Of a stretch of DNA of 64,000 bases, positions 14,301-27,358 are shown piece after piece. The notes under the pieces were generated by a model that saw only the letters and a program-made list of their open reading frames with translations, was not told the DNA's origin and ran no database searches. The first letter of the stretch is position 1; every line of letters begins with the position of its first letter. The translations under genes were made by a program, and so were the position numbers. This DNA is from Chamaea fasciata (lineage: Eukaryota > Chordata > Aves > Passeriformes > Sylviidae), in contig JARCOQ010000004.1 in assembly GCA_029207755.1 (NCBI GenBank), positions 43,698,305 through 43,762,304 on the forward strand. The letters are read 5' to 3'.

Positions 14301-16143
14301 GATTTGTTATTTACCCTATCTCTGTTCAGATTGTATAAAGAGAGATGTTAATTTTCAAATTTCATTTGCTTTTCAGAATGGTGCCTGTAGACTATGCTAT
14401 TCAGAGGTTTTCAGTGTTTTCAAAGGTTACCTCTAACCTATGATTTGCTGTGATTATGTGTATATTTGTCTAAATAGATGATTAGCTAAACAATATGGTA
14501 TTCTTCCCTATACTAATTTGGCAGAACACACAGAAAAAGTTCCAAGATAGTTTTAAATGGGTTTTCAGTACAAAAAATTCACATGAGCTAGACTCCTCTC
14601 TCCACATCAGTACTTATGACACATTCAGATGAGTAAGAAATAACTTGCTCATCTGAATGTTTGAAGTAGGTGCATAAAAGTAGGCTGTAGTGCATAAATC
14701 TGTACTGTTTGTTAAATAAACCTTACCACATAATTTCCTGAAGTATGCACAAGGTATGCTTTCCTGTTAAAATAAACCTATTGTAGAATAAGACTCATTA
14801 GAAAATTCCTGAAGAGCACATGGAGAGACTACCAGTACAAAGATTACATAGTGTGATACATATACTCCATAACGACAAAAAACAGAAGCTGAAGCATCTA
14901 TCTAAAAGCTTTTTACATACTGTTTGATGCTTTCTCTTTTCACCTTTCTTTTGTTGAATCTGTTAAGTGCAGCACCCAGTGATGTCCCCGAAGCCACTCA
15001 AGCCAAAATCACTTTCATATTCTCCACAGGAGAAATACTTATGTCTTTTGACATCAGTGGTCACACTGGCCTCTTGCCAAGAGCCTGAGGGCCACACCTA
15101 ATTGGTATTCACATCTACATACATTTACTTCCCTGGAAAATGTAAATGTACACACAACCATGACAATTGCTTAGGCTAGTACCACTGACAAGATAATCCT
15201 GACTGTTTAAATTCACTGAAAATCCATGGTTTGCTTCCACCCTCCACTGCTACACTGCACTTCCCCAGGCTGTATTTGAGCATCCTGCAGGCCACAAACC
15301 TTCACAGTGCCAGAAACACAGGGGACCAGATATCTAACCATCCTCAGCAAATAGGTGCACACAAATAGGTGACAAATGAGTTTGAAAAACTGGAGTATTC
15401 AACCCCACCAGCCATTGTCAAAAGAGTGTTGTTGGAAATTTGATCCTGGAATCATAATTTTGGCAGCCTACTGCAGCTTCTTGGGTCTACTCCTCTTTTT
15501 AACTTGATATGAAAATGAAAATCCTCCCTACCTCCCTGCTATTTACAAATGAGATGGTTCCTAATTGTGTTGTTAGGCTTGATGAATGACAGGCAGACTT
15601 CATAATTATTTCTGTGATTGATCATATCTCTTACTCTGCCTGTGCATCCCAAGAGGTTTGCCGAAAGAACATATAATGTTCAAGCCAAATTTAACTGAGA
15701 CAAAAGAATAACTTTAGCAGAGAAAATTATTATTACTATTACAATTGCTATTATCATTATTTTTCACCTTACCTAAAATTTGTTTTGTGCTTCCATGTGC
15801 ACACACCCCCCTTATTATTATGGTGTCAGATGTGTGCCTGTTTGTATGTGATCAATTTTGTCTTGACCAACACACAGACATCTCCACTGGGACTCTCTGG
15901 GGTTAGGATCACAGCTTACTACAGCTTCACCCACAAAGATGTCTGGGAAGAGGCAGTAGCACACTGCACATTCTGCAAATCATTGCAGTTGAAAAACTGC
16001 AGTGCTCAGCTCACCAGCTATCACTGGGATGCAGGCTGGAAGTCTCATTTGCCCTCTAAATTATTATAAATATATATACTCCAGGATCAGGTCTCAGTTT
16101 CTGGACCACTAAAATAAAAAATAATTATATTCAATACAGGTAT
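8346..16143. other. Unique AT-rich noncoding DNA, no recognised element
   Basis: I see no CR1, LTR, tRNA or satellite similarity in this stretch. Open frames do not exceed about 94 codons (15785-16069) and carry no domain signatures. Old decayed repeats or conserved noncoding elements could be present but cannot be recognised by eye. Confidence 0.5.
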
Positions 16144-16232
16144 AAAAAAAAACCCCAACCCCAACAAAACAAAACAAAAAACCAAACCAAACCAAACCAA
16201 ACCAAACCAAAAAAATAACCCCAACACACACC
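16144..16232. repeat. A/C-rich low-complexity tract with (ACCAA)6
   Basis: The plus strand is almost only A and C for about 90 bp: an A run, two CCCCAA units, AAAAC units, six perfect ACCAA copies at 16181-16210, then CCCCAAC and an ACAC run. It is a simple-repeat tract. It is not vertebrate telomere repeat, which would be TTAGGG/CCCTAA. Confidence 0.9.
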
Positions 16233-18419
16233 ATTGGTCAATTAAAAAACATCCTCAGAAACAATATAGATATGTTGCAACTTCTTACTCTGTTACATAA
16301 TGTTTATGGATATCTTGGAGAAAGATAGATGTTATTAGCCTGTGGCTAATAACCTTGAAGTTCTACAGAGAAATTTTTTTAGATGGTTTTGAAGAACTCT
16401 ACGAACTCAAATCTTACAAAGTCCATTTGGAACCTGATGCAAAGAGAAGTTAAGTGCTTAAACCCACAGATCAACACATTTCATAATAAAAGCTGAATTT
16501 TGCGTCCCTGACTATTTCCTACCCCTTGCCGCCAGCACCACATATTTGCAGTTGAAACCATAAAACTGTTAATATCAGTACTTGTTGAATCTACATCTAA
16601 CATCTTCTGATACAGTTGAGCCTAAGTAATTGAGGCATCAAACCCTTCCATATGCAATTGCTTGGTAAATATGCTCAATCCTGTCCCTGGAGCTTTTTGC
16701 AGATAAGAGTGAAATCAGTGCCAGACACCTGACCCACTGTTTTCACTCTCTCTCTTCCACTACTAATAGCTGATAAATCTTCTTTGTTGAGAAGAAGCAA
16801 AAAGAAATCAGGGAAGGACTCCTTCATATGAAATATTTATTTGGGGAACAAAAACTATCACTGTCATTGAAACTGAGTGACAGCAAACCAGGGTACTATT
16901 TTGACCATTATACAGAACAAGTACAGCAACTGGGGTTTATGTTCACAAGATTGAAACATTCAATCAATTTCATTGTAAACTGAATTCCCCAAGCAGGTTT
17001 ATAAGGGCTCCTGGGTGGGAGTTTTCTCAGCCTCCAAATATTGTTATTTCTGATTGAATACACTATCCAAAGAAAATATATCAATACCAAAGAACTGAGT
17101 AAAATGGCTACAGTCAAAAGGTTTCTTAAGCACTTAAGTCACACTATACAGTAGTGCAACAAAATGTTGATGCATCAAATATGTAAATTATTAGATTACA
17201 ATTATAAAAATCATTGCAAAGCATTAAAGACAAAATTGGCAGAGTTCCTACCAGTTAAATCTAATCTCCAGTACACATCAGCTGTAGCTTGGCTTGTCTT
17301 GTTAGGTAAACAAAATGTGTCTTGACTGCCATTGCCATAAAATATTAATGCACTGGAAGTCTCTAAACCTTGCTAAGCATAAGGCCTATAATCACACTTA
17401 AGAGCAAAGCAATCTAATAAATCGCTGGCAGTATAAAAACTAAGTCAGCTGGCAGAGACAGTCGTCTCCCTAAGGGATAGTAAGAGACTAATCTTCAACT
17501 ACAGCAGCTGCAGTTCCAGAGAAATTGTGTTTCTACTGCTCACTAGAAATACATTTGTGCTGAATTCTGTTATTTGAACTGTAATGGAATCATTAGGAGT
17601 ACCCATACATTATGAACAATAAAAAATGAAGTAACCATCTATGACCTAGCTTTATTGCAGGCAAAATTTCTTTTATCGTTGTCCTTGGTCTTTGATGCTT
17701 TTAGTTACATCCAAACAAAAGCTGAACTGCATGATTCTGCTACACATTTTCTAACATCATCAAGCTCATCCATAAATAATCTTCTGTGTTTACTGAGCAC
17801 TGAGACGATGGCCTTAATTGAAAACAACTTACTTGTTTGGCACTCTCATGAGGTCCTTGAGGCTGTATTTAACAATAAACGCAATACTGTCACATACTTT
17901 GTAAAAGAACAGATAACATCATGATTATGTTATTTTTATGGTGTACTTTGGGAACATACTGTGTGATTCCAGAGAAACAAATCACCAGACATAAAAGACT
18001 GCACACACAAAAAGTAACTAACAGACAAAATCTCTTGGTCGGGATATTATCAAAATTATTTATTTGCTACATTTGGTATTAATAGGGATTAACATGCCCT
18101 CAAAATGGACCAGAAAAAGCCCTAAATATCAAGAATTGCATCTTTACATGATACAAAAGTATTTCATGACAAGAGGGTATGCTGACAAAAGAATCTTAAA
18201 ATATGTTACAAGCAAATGTTGGTTGTTCCTGAAAAGATTTTGATATGACAAAATATTTTTTATATATTTAGTTTGATTGCATGTTTTCCGTTAAATTCTA
18301 CTTTAAGTGGATATCAATAATTTAGTGTATGAACTGTTTAGATTTTTTAGTGTAAATCTTATGAAATCAATTTTTTTCTTGACCGGTGGAATTTGTCTAT
18401 TTGATCCCATACAAATCTG
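16233..18419. other. Unique noncoding DNA
   Basis: No repeat family, RNA gene or coding exon is recognised. Frames at 16908-17117 (minus) and 17655-17924 (plus) are short and featureless. Confidence 0.5.
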
Positions 18420-18925
18420 TGAAATAGTTGAATTTGAAGGGATATGGGTAATTCAAACTCTGCTTAAAGTCAATCAAGTCAGATTTCTCAGGGCTTCATC
18501 AAGTCACGATTTGAATCTCTCCAAGGACACAGATCCCACAACCTTACCAGCCAATCTGTTCTAGTATTTAATTGTCCTCATGGTGAATATTTTACTCTGA
18601 TACAGTCAGAATTTCCTGTTTTCCAGCTTCTGACTCTTTCCTACCACTCTGCACCTCCAGGTCTGACTACATCTTCCCTATTTTCTCCTGTAAGCATAAA
18701 TTGCAATGTGGTCTTACCTCAGTCTCCTTTCTGAGCCTGAAAAACAGGCCCAGAATCCCCAGCCTTTTTCTATGCACCACATGCTCCAGTCCTCACCCCT
18801 TCTGGAGGACCTGCACTGGACCCCTTCCACAGCACTTCAGGTGCAGTTTCATGAGCACTGGACGCACTGAGTAATCATCTTGGTCAACCTGCTGGCTGCA
18901 GTTTTGGTGATAGTTTTGCACACCT
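18420..18925 (-). mobile_element. Old CR1 LINE 3' fragment
   Basis: Read on the plus strand this follows the reverse complement of the CR1 3' region in order. A diverged tail (gaatttgaagggatatgg near 18429) comes first. Next are 'tcagatttctcagggc' (18480-18495) and the 'tctccaaggacacagatccc' block. Then come 'ctcatggtgaa' (18578-18588) and the 'cctgaaaaacaggcccag' stretch. Last is a decayed version of the block that in CR1 reads 'ggaggacctgcactggaccc' (about 18801). The many substitutions and small gaps indicate an old insertion. CR1 elements are non-LTR retrotransposons, usually 5'-truncated. This copy keeps only about 500 bp of the 3' end and cannot code. The 3' terminus is the low-coordinate end. 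Confidence 0.85.
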
Positions 18926-21746
18926 AAACCCAAAATAGCTGAAGCCACTCAGGACTTAGGAGTTTGAATGTCATTTATATATTGTGCCATATTGTGCAAA
19001 TTGTGTCAGCATGGGCTGATACAGTAAAGGTGACTGTCCAGTTATAAATTATCCCTATGATATAGTGGGAAGGCAGGTGGAAGAACAGAAGCATGTGAAC
19101 ATGCAGTGTTCAGAACTCTGAGATATTTATGTGGCTAAATATTTAACATTTCCTGTCACTGTCTGCTATATTTTGCAAACCATACTTCCCCCCCCTCTTT
19201 TTCAGAAAGAGAGAAAATTGCCCTGACTTCTATCTGTCTTTTTCTTTTTCCTACATCTATCATGACTTTATTTTTTTTCTGTAACATCCCGACCAGTACA
19301 ATTTTCAATGTTGAACATAATTTTAAGTTTTCTGGAAAAGCATAGAGAGTGTAAAAAAAACTCTATTTATCTCCTAGGGATATCAGCTCATAAAACCACA
19401 TGAGAAACTGAGAAAGTTGGAGATATATAGATTCAAAATAAGATAGATATATAAAAAAGCATATTTGTAACAGAAAAACACACATCAAGCATCTCCTGCA
19501 TGACATTCTTCATAAGAATAAAGAGGTAAAGAAGACAGTAAAAGGCAGAAAAAATTAAATTTATAGAAGGAAAAAATATTTTAACAAAACTCCGTCTGCA
19601 GAAATCATTGGTAGAACATATCACTAGGAGTCAGTATCTTAGCAGGATGCCAAGAGTAGGCATTACTGTAATATTGGTTATGATCGCCTATATTTAAAGA
19701 TCCTTCAGGTTTCAAAACCCAGTGCTCTACTTAGGAAAAAAAGACAGTGTGCAAAGTTGCTTAAGCAAACCTAATTGACTCCCTCGTGCATATGTATTTT
19801 GATACAATCTTCATGATTACCTACTACATGATTACTTGCTATTGCCTCAAATACTGGTAATTCCGTGCTTTGAAGTGTTTGCCTTTTCATCCCTAATAGC
19901 ACTTATAATTTCTTCTCTTTCTGCTAAATTTAAAAATAAATTTTAGTTACATAAATCCACACAGAGCTTCAGGATGCTTAAACTGTTAATTCCAGCAAGA
20001 GAGCAGACAGTATCTGAACTAATGACACAGCTGCCTCAGAGAGAGATTCTTTCACTGTTAAATCAATTAGAAAAGGAGGGACAGAAGGGACTGCCACTGG
20101 GTTTTGTAGTTGTTTCTATCACCAGACTAGGTAAAATTTCTGGATCTAGACTAAAGTGCATAAGAGCATCCAGTCATGCCTCTCAGCTGCAGGAACATTT
20201 TTTGCCTGTGTTTCAGCCCTCCTACCCTGCTTCTCCCCGTTGCTCTAGTATTTTATTTTACCTGTCCTGGCTGCTATGAAATTATGTATTACTTCCTTGC
20301 ACTTCCTTCTGACAAGCTGCCCCTTGCACCAGTTCTAATGGACCAATAAAAATGTTGCTTTCTGGGTAAGAAGAAATTTGCAAGAAGGATCCCAATCCAG
20401 TTCTGAAACTTTTGTGTTTTGATTATACTGTAAACTGGATGCAGAGCAAAACATCTCCCTGAGGCTGGTGGAACATGTCAACATTTTTACTCCCAGGACA
20501 CAGGTAGGGTCAAGGTGCCTGCACAAGAATGACAAGAATGACATGCAATTCAGGCATGCTGCCTAACACCACTCTTCCTGTAGATGGGATGGTATTCAAT
20601 AAACTCTCTTATACCACAATAGTTGTGCTTTTCTAGGTATCTATTTAAATATGTGGTCCAGAAAATTGCAGTAAAATATAGATGAGCTAGTAGAATGATT
20701 TGCAATAATACTGTGGATCCATGAATAACCTTCGCTATTAGAGTTCAGCTACAAGTCTGCATGTATTTCCTGACAAGTCAAACCTGTGATTTGCAAGAGA
20801 TGTTCATTTACTCATGTAGATACCTAGAAAACAAAAACTTTCAAGTTATTAGCTAGTTTTTTACTAAAGAGTCTTCAAACAGCAATTCTCTGCTTTCATC
20901 ACGGAGCAGTTGCATCAGGGTTGAGACACGTGAAGCTAGATCCTGATCTTGTTTAAAGAGACAAAAAAAGCTTAGCAACTTAGCAGATTCAACCCGGAAA
21001 AAAACATCAAAGTCTGGCTCATGAAGTCAAATCACTGAACCATAGCTTAAATACATTTGTTTAAAGTAATAGGAAAACTGTGGCACCTACCTCCACAAGA
21101 AAACAGAAAGGCTAAGAGGATAGATTATTAACATAACATTTTGCTAAAGTGCTATCTGCGTTAGACCAGCTAAATGGAATCAATTTGTCAGAGACTCTGA
21201 CCTACTCATTAATATTTCCTTTCTGTCAAATGGAAGAAACAACTCCCAGATGCATTTTATTCCCCAGAGCACAAGGGATATAATCCTAACATATCACACG
21301 CTCTCTGCTTCCGGCTGTCTTTTAAAAACAGACCAGAATAGTGGTACAGATCTCTTTAGCTCTGAGATCACACTTATTTGGGGGCTAAATGTTAATGAGG
21401 CATAGCTTTTTTCTTGAGCATTAACTCATTGACACTCATAAGAAAATATGCTCTGTAAAGAAAGAAATTGTCTAAAAGTGGTTATATTCTTGGCACTTTG
21501 GACACAGTCTTGTTGATCACATTCCTGAGTTAGTTACAATTCAGAAAAGTCTAAATAAATCTTAAAGTTTTTAAATTCTGGAAGTTATTGTCAAAGCACA
21601 GTTCAGACCTAGAAGATATTTTGCACCTGACTAAGGTTCACCTAATGAATAAATAAACAGTCCCTTTACCAATCTTCCAAAAGAACACATTCAAGCTGCT
21701 TCTGTATGTCTTTGTTGAAAGCAAGGAACATCAACTGAACATTGAA
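18926..21746. other. Unique noncoding DNA
   Basis: No element is recognised. Frame 19974-20279 (plus, 101 codons) is open but shows no domain or codon pattern that I can identify, so it is not called as a gene. Confidence 0.5.
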
Positions 21747-22680
21747 CCATAGAATGGTTTGGGTTGGAAGGGACCTTGGAGATCATCTAGCTCCAATCCC
21801 CCCTCCATGGGCATGGATGCCATACACTAGATCAGGTTTCTCAGGGCCCCACAAACCTGGCCTCAAACAGTTTCAAGGATGGGGCACCTACAACTTCCCT
21901 GGGCAGCCAGTGCCTCACCACTTTCACTGTGAAGAATTTCTTCCTAATGTCTAATCCTCTCTTTTTTAAGTTTAAAACCATTCCCACTTGTCCTATCTCT
22001 ATATATCTGCGCAAAAAACAGTCTTTCCATTTTTTTATAAGCCTCCATACTGGAATGTGCTGTAAGCTCTTCCTGGATCATTTCTTCTGTAGGTTGAATG
22101 ACCCCATCTGTCTCAGCCTGTCTTCATAGGACAAGTTTTCCAGACCTCTGATCATCTTTGTGGTGCTCTAACAGCTCTACATCCTACAGCATTCTAACAG
22201 GTTTACATCTTTATTATTATAGGGATTCCAGAACTGGATGCAACACTCCTGATGGGGTGTCACCAGAGCAGAGCAGAGGGACAGAAACCCCTCCCTTTTC
22301 CTCCTGGACATGTTGCTTTGATGCCGCCAGGGATACAGTTGGCTTTCCAGGTTCTGAGTGCTCAGTGTTGGCTCAGGACCTGTTGTCATCTACCAGAATC
22401 TCTGAGTCTGTATCTGCAGGGCTGTTCTCAGTGACTTCTTCTCTCAGGCAGTACTTATGGGATTGCCCTAATCCAGCTGCAGCACCTGGCACCATGATTT
22501 GCGGAATTCCATGCAATTCCCATAGGCCCACTCCCTTCTGGATGGATTCCCTTCCTTCTATTATGTCAGCTGCATCTGGTTATTTTGAATACCATCATCT
22601 AATATTTTCTTTGGTTATCCTCTTAACATCTTTTACACAGCTTTGCACAAGGAGCTGCAAGAGTCTTTGGAACACTTGAT
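21747..22680 (-). mobile_element. CR1 LINE 3' fragment, longest in the window
   Basis: The plus strand opens with 'atagaatggtttgggttgg' (21749-21767) and 'aagggaccttggagatcatc', the reverse complement of the well-known CR1 3' end. It then follows the CR1 3' region: 'tttctcagggcc' (21836-21847), 'ggcagccagtgcctcacca' (21902-21920), 'gtgaagaatttcttcctaat' (21930-21949) and 'cagcctgtcttcatagga' (22115-22132). After that come 'ctctgatcatctttgtggtg' (22146-22165), 'tccagaactggatgcaaca' (22227-22245) and, near the far end, 'ttctggatggattccctt' (22535-22552). The last block lies towards the end of the ORF2 (reverse transcriptase) coding region. The copy is 5'-truncated and carries indels. The forward frames over it (such as 22158-22679, 173 codons) are antisense shadows. 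It is better preserved than the 18.4-kb copy. Confidence 0.95.
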
Positions 22681-25600
22681 GATTCTGTTTAAAATCAGTA
22701 GCTGGATTTAAAGGGCGTAATTGTTGCAAGTACTATGATCATCAATCCTCCTTCAAAGTGCTTAGTTCCTCAGAAGTCTTCGTTTATTTGAGAGAATTTT
22801 ATTGATTTTATCTCATTCATATTAGGTTTCCTGCAAAGCTTCATCTATTTCCAAATGATTATGTCAACAATGTTAACCCAGAATAATCTAAGTGCAACGA
22901 TTTCCACTCAGATTTGGATATTGAAGAGTGATATATCTCTCCTGTGGTGGTGTTGTATAGGCAAGTGGAATTATCCCTTTTTTAATCTGGACAGTGTAGT
23001 CATAATCACTTCTTACTACAGATGTCAAATTAACTTCATTGTATTTATTACTGTATGCATCATTTGCCTTTGGAATTCCCCATTGTCTGCCAGATTGAGG
23101 AAAAACTCAGATGTTTGTATAGCTGTTAGCATGATGAAACAACTGATACTGCCCAGCCCCTTGCCATGATGGACAGACATCAACTGCTCAGCAGTAATGG
23201 TTTCCTATTCAACGGCTTCAGCCACCACTTCGGGAGAAACAGATTATGCAATCACCCTACTCCCTCTCCCTTGCAGTCAGGTAAGGATCTTGACAAAAGT
23301 GCCTACTTGCACTTCTGCAATCCTGGTCCAATATCCCTTATTTCTAGAAAAGAAGATGAAAATGTATTAACTTCATTAAAACATCTCCACTAAGTCTGGG
23401 CCTCATCTCCAAAGGATCTTTTGAACATAAGCTGCCATATTTATTGTAATTCATATGAGTTAAAGTATTTTGCCTTTAAAGAAGGGGAACAGTTTCTTTC
23501 CACCATGAGCTAGTCTATTCCATTTTGTAATGCTACACTGAGACCTGGTGTCTTGATAATGTCCCAGGCATGACGCATTACGAACCCTATCCTTTCCTCA
23601 AACAGAATGCTTCTGTTTCTGACATCTCCTGCTTTCTAGACTGCCATGGATATTACCCACTGAGCTATGTCCTGTACATAGCTATGCGTTGAGCATATCT
23701 CATTCATCTACAGCACCGGGACAGTATTATCAGGCACAGTCACGGGAAATAAACTTACTTTCTATCTTCTGCTCAGCTTTCTGCTTCATTACTCCACAGG
23801 AAGATGCTCATTCCCACTGGTAAGTAACAGTAAAACCTGTTACATTCATTATGAATTGCCCTACTGAAAGAGAAAATTTGCTTTTTGGACACTGATGAGG
23901 TGTAGTTCCTCCAAAAATTGACTGTCAATCCTGCATAAGGTTGAAAGTTTTAGAGTCAAATGCTTTGCTGTAGCAGATACATCATTAAAAAATTAGTTTC
24001 TTTATGTTTTACAGGTGAGTTTCCATTGCTAAGTTATAGGAATAAATAACAATTGTTTGGACCTCAAGCAAGTTCAGTTATTAATGTACTAGTAACAGTC
24101 CAGCAACATTGTCACCACTTGATCAGAGAGTTACAATATAAGTCTACCATTTGATGCAGTAGAATAAATTACAAACCAAGATATACATTGGTCTTTTTGA
24201 TTGGTTCTGATGTTGCACATAGGACTTCTAGGTGATATAATTTTAGGAAGTACGAATTAAAAAAAAAAAAAAATCCTGAACTCTTCACACCAAGTTTGTT
24301 TATTTTTGGACATTTAAGACAAATTCCAGAGTCAGAAAATTGAGACTTTGCTACCAAAAAAAAAAGTAGTAGGCTTGCAGCAAACACACTAGAAATTCTG
24401 CAGGACTGTGGCAAGGGACCAGTTAGTAAATTGCAGAATGTCATAGAAATGCATGTCATAGAAAATGCAGCAACCAGCAGGTGGTAATGCTTTATTTCAA
24501 TGGCAAGTGTACTCCTATGTGATTAAGCAGCTGGTATAAATTATACTAGATTAGAGCCAATTGTGTAGCAGTAAATAGAAAAAAGGTAGGTAAACTGACC
24601 TGTTTGATGTATATCACAATAAGTTAACCTGTATAGTGGTAACATTAGATGCAAGTAAATTCCATTTTTCTGGCATTTACTTCCAGCTACATGATTATTT
24701 AGAGCCAGATACTATAAATATATTGTTAAGATCACTCTGTCTGGCAAAGCAAGTGGCTTGGACTGCTGAAATTAGGCTTGCTATCATTTTTGTACCACAG
24801 ATGCTAATATGCCGTAACTTTACAGTGCATTGATGCATTTTACTTTATAAATATCTTAAGTAATACTTATTAAATTTAGCACAAGAAACACCTTCCCCAA
24901 TAGAATGTGAAGAAATCGTTTGTTGACAAAGTATTCATTTTCTCAAATGTTCTCTAAAGCAACAAATCTGTCATAGGAGCTTTGTGCGGAAAAAAATATT
25001 GAGAATACAGTATTCATATCATGTATTTCCCAGCATAAATCCACACAATGTTTTCCTTTTATTTTCCCAAATTAATTAAACAGCTTAAAGTGATGGCCTT
25101 CTGTCATTTTACTTGAAAGCTGTTCAGTGACATATATGAATCTCGGAAGTGGGATGATAATGCAACACCCTCCTCCCCAGTCAAATTTAAGTGCAGATAG
25201 TAGGCAATTTCAGAGGAAACAGCAGGAAAACTGTGTAGATAAAGAATTTTGTCTAGTTTCCAAAATTGCTTAAACCAACGAGCCCTTTCCCAGATAAGAA
25301 ATATTCTTCTTCACTCTTTCTAAAGATGAGCAATGCTGGGTTATTTAATTATGTTGAGACAGGGCCTAATTGCATGAAATATTGAGCTGTTGCATATTCT
25401 CTGACCAATGACTGCACTGAAAGTCTGGTTTGTAATGAAAAAGGTGTCATACAAAAATAGTCACATTGAAATTTTACCTTGGTACTTTTTTGTTATTTCA
25501 CGTTATGAATATAATTATGCTAGATGAAAACCTCTTTTGCTTATAAGGGTAGTTTCACACAATATTGGAATAGAGAAACAGTAGTAAGCCATTTGAAGGC

Positions 25601-27326
25601 CACTAGAATCAGGTTTTTAAACTTTTAGCCCTGAATTTAAAGTTCACATAAAAATTAAGAAGAGTCATATGAGAATTTTTAAGTTTTCTGTAATTCATGC
25701 AAAAAATATTATTTCCTGATTAAATAAAACTAGTTGTCAGCTGCTGTACAGCTGCTTGAATATCTCAAAGTTGCTCAGACGCTGTGACTTAAATCCTACT
25801 TCTGGTGAAAGAGCTGGTGAATCATTTTCCCTTCCAGGAGTCATTGAGAAACAAACCAAGAAAACGGGGACGAGAGATTAAAGAGGAGATAGTCACAATG
25901 TCCCCTCCCTCTGCCCCTTTCAGAGTGTATCATTTCCTCAAGGAAATATGAGGACAAAACACCAGTCCAGGTTTCTTTCTTAGCTTGATTTCAGAACAAT
26001 ATCAAATCAATTTCTACCAGTTTCACCAGTCCTTTGTGCATGCTGAAGACACATATGTTATTCTTCCTCCTCTGCAGAAAATCAGAATCTAGGACATCAG
26101 TTCCAAAATAATCACCACAAAGGAAGAAATTAACATCAGAAAATATTTATTGAACTCCTATAATTATGAAAGGCAATTTGGTAGTGAAGTGATTCCTGCC
26201 ATCACTAAGCAACACAAGCAGTTAGGTACCAAACAGCCTTCAATGCAAAGTTTTCCTTTGTAGACAATGACAAAAGATAAGCCTGTCTTTTGGTGGGCAG
26301 TAGATAACAGAAAGCACGTTAGGTTGGCAACAAGATCTTCATGAATAGTTGAGTCATTTCAACTTCTTTTCTACCCCCTGACTATCTGAAGTCTAGCATG
26401 GATCCTGTCATGTCTAAAAGCCTCAAAGGCACCTCTAAGTGTTGCTGGAATCTCCAATAACTCACCCATAGGTTCTTTATAGGCTAACATGGTCCTAGGC
26501 CATTGCTTGGGCTGACATACACTTGTAATCATTGCTCACCTCAGCTCTAAAACTTATATTTTGATGAGAATTGCAACCATGGAGAACCTTTTTGGATTTT
26601 GTTTGTTGAAATAAAACCACTGTGGGTACAAAAATCTTTGACATAAAACCAGGAGGAAGGTGACCTGAAACTAGACTGACTTCACTGCCTTACTAAACAT
26701 ATGTATTTTGGCAAGGTTTACCATGCCTTGAATTTTGTGTGCAGCGTAGTTGTGTATGTGTGCAACAAGGACTAATGCATACATCACAGAAAACAATAGC
26801 TTCACCACCACTGGAAATATGAAAAAAAGCATGTGTAGTAATCAGTGGTGTGCAGTGTCATAAAGTTTCTAGGTTTGATATTTTCAATTGTTGTATGCAA
26901 TGAATTTACTAGCAAACACTTCCAATGTCCCTAAAAATTCCTTTTACATTCATCTTCATACCATCAAACAGCAACTCATGCTGAAATTCTTTATACAGCA
27001 TGGAGACCAACAGCTACATCCAGACATTTGAGAATTACTTAATCAATCAACAATTCACTCTGAAGTTCAGGTGCTGGGACAATATTTATTTTCCTGTGAT
27101 ACCAGTCTCTCCTTCAGAAGCCCTACGGACATTGCAGAATACTCACTGTTGTACCTGGGACCTACACAAGGAACTGCACTCCCTTGATGACAGGCACATT
27201 TTTGTCCACAGTAAAACCTCAAGCATTGTGATGTACACATAGATGAGTAGAACTAAATATGTAGGCAGTAATTTGGCATTCACTACTATATTATCTGTTG
27301 CCCCTGGAATATGTTGAGTGTGTCTC
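22681..27326. other. Unique noncoding DNA
   Basis: No repeat family or RNA gene is recognised apart from short A runs (24258-24271). A pyrimidine tract ending in CAG followed at once by CAG-GTAAGG near 23276-23284 is acceptor-like and donor-like, but only four bases lie between, so no exon is called. Frames at 22855-23169 and 23166-23393 have no recognisable features. Confidence 0.5.
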
Positions 27327-27358
27327 TGAATGAATGAATGAAGGAGTGAATGAATGAT
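27327..27358. repeat. Short TGAA microsatellite
   Basis: About 32 bp of TGAA/GAAT units with one interruption (ggag) in the middle. It is a minor simple repeat in otherwise unique DNA. Confidence 0.85.

Noticed and set aside
16144..16232. Interstitial telomere repeat
   Set aside because: Units are ACCAA and CCCCAA, not CCCTAA/TTAGGG.
20880..21440. Homeobox-like TAAT words suggesting an enhancer
   Set aside because: Such words are expected often in AT-rich DNA and no conservation data are at hand.
22158..22679. 173-codon forward open frame
   Set aside because: Lies wholly inside the minus-strand CR1 copy and is antisense to it.
23262..23284. Good acceptor tract followed by CAG-GTAAGG
   Set aside because: Only four bases separate acceptor and donor, too few for an exon.
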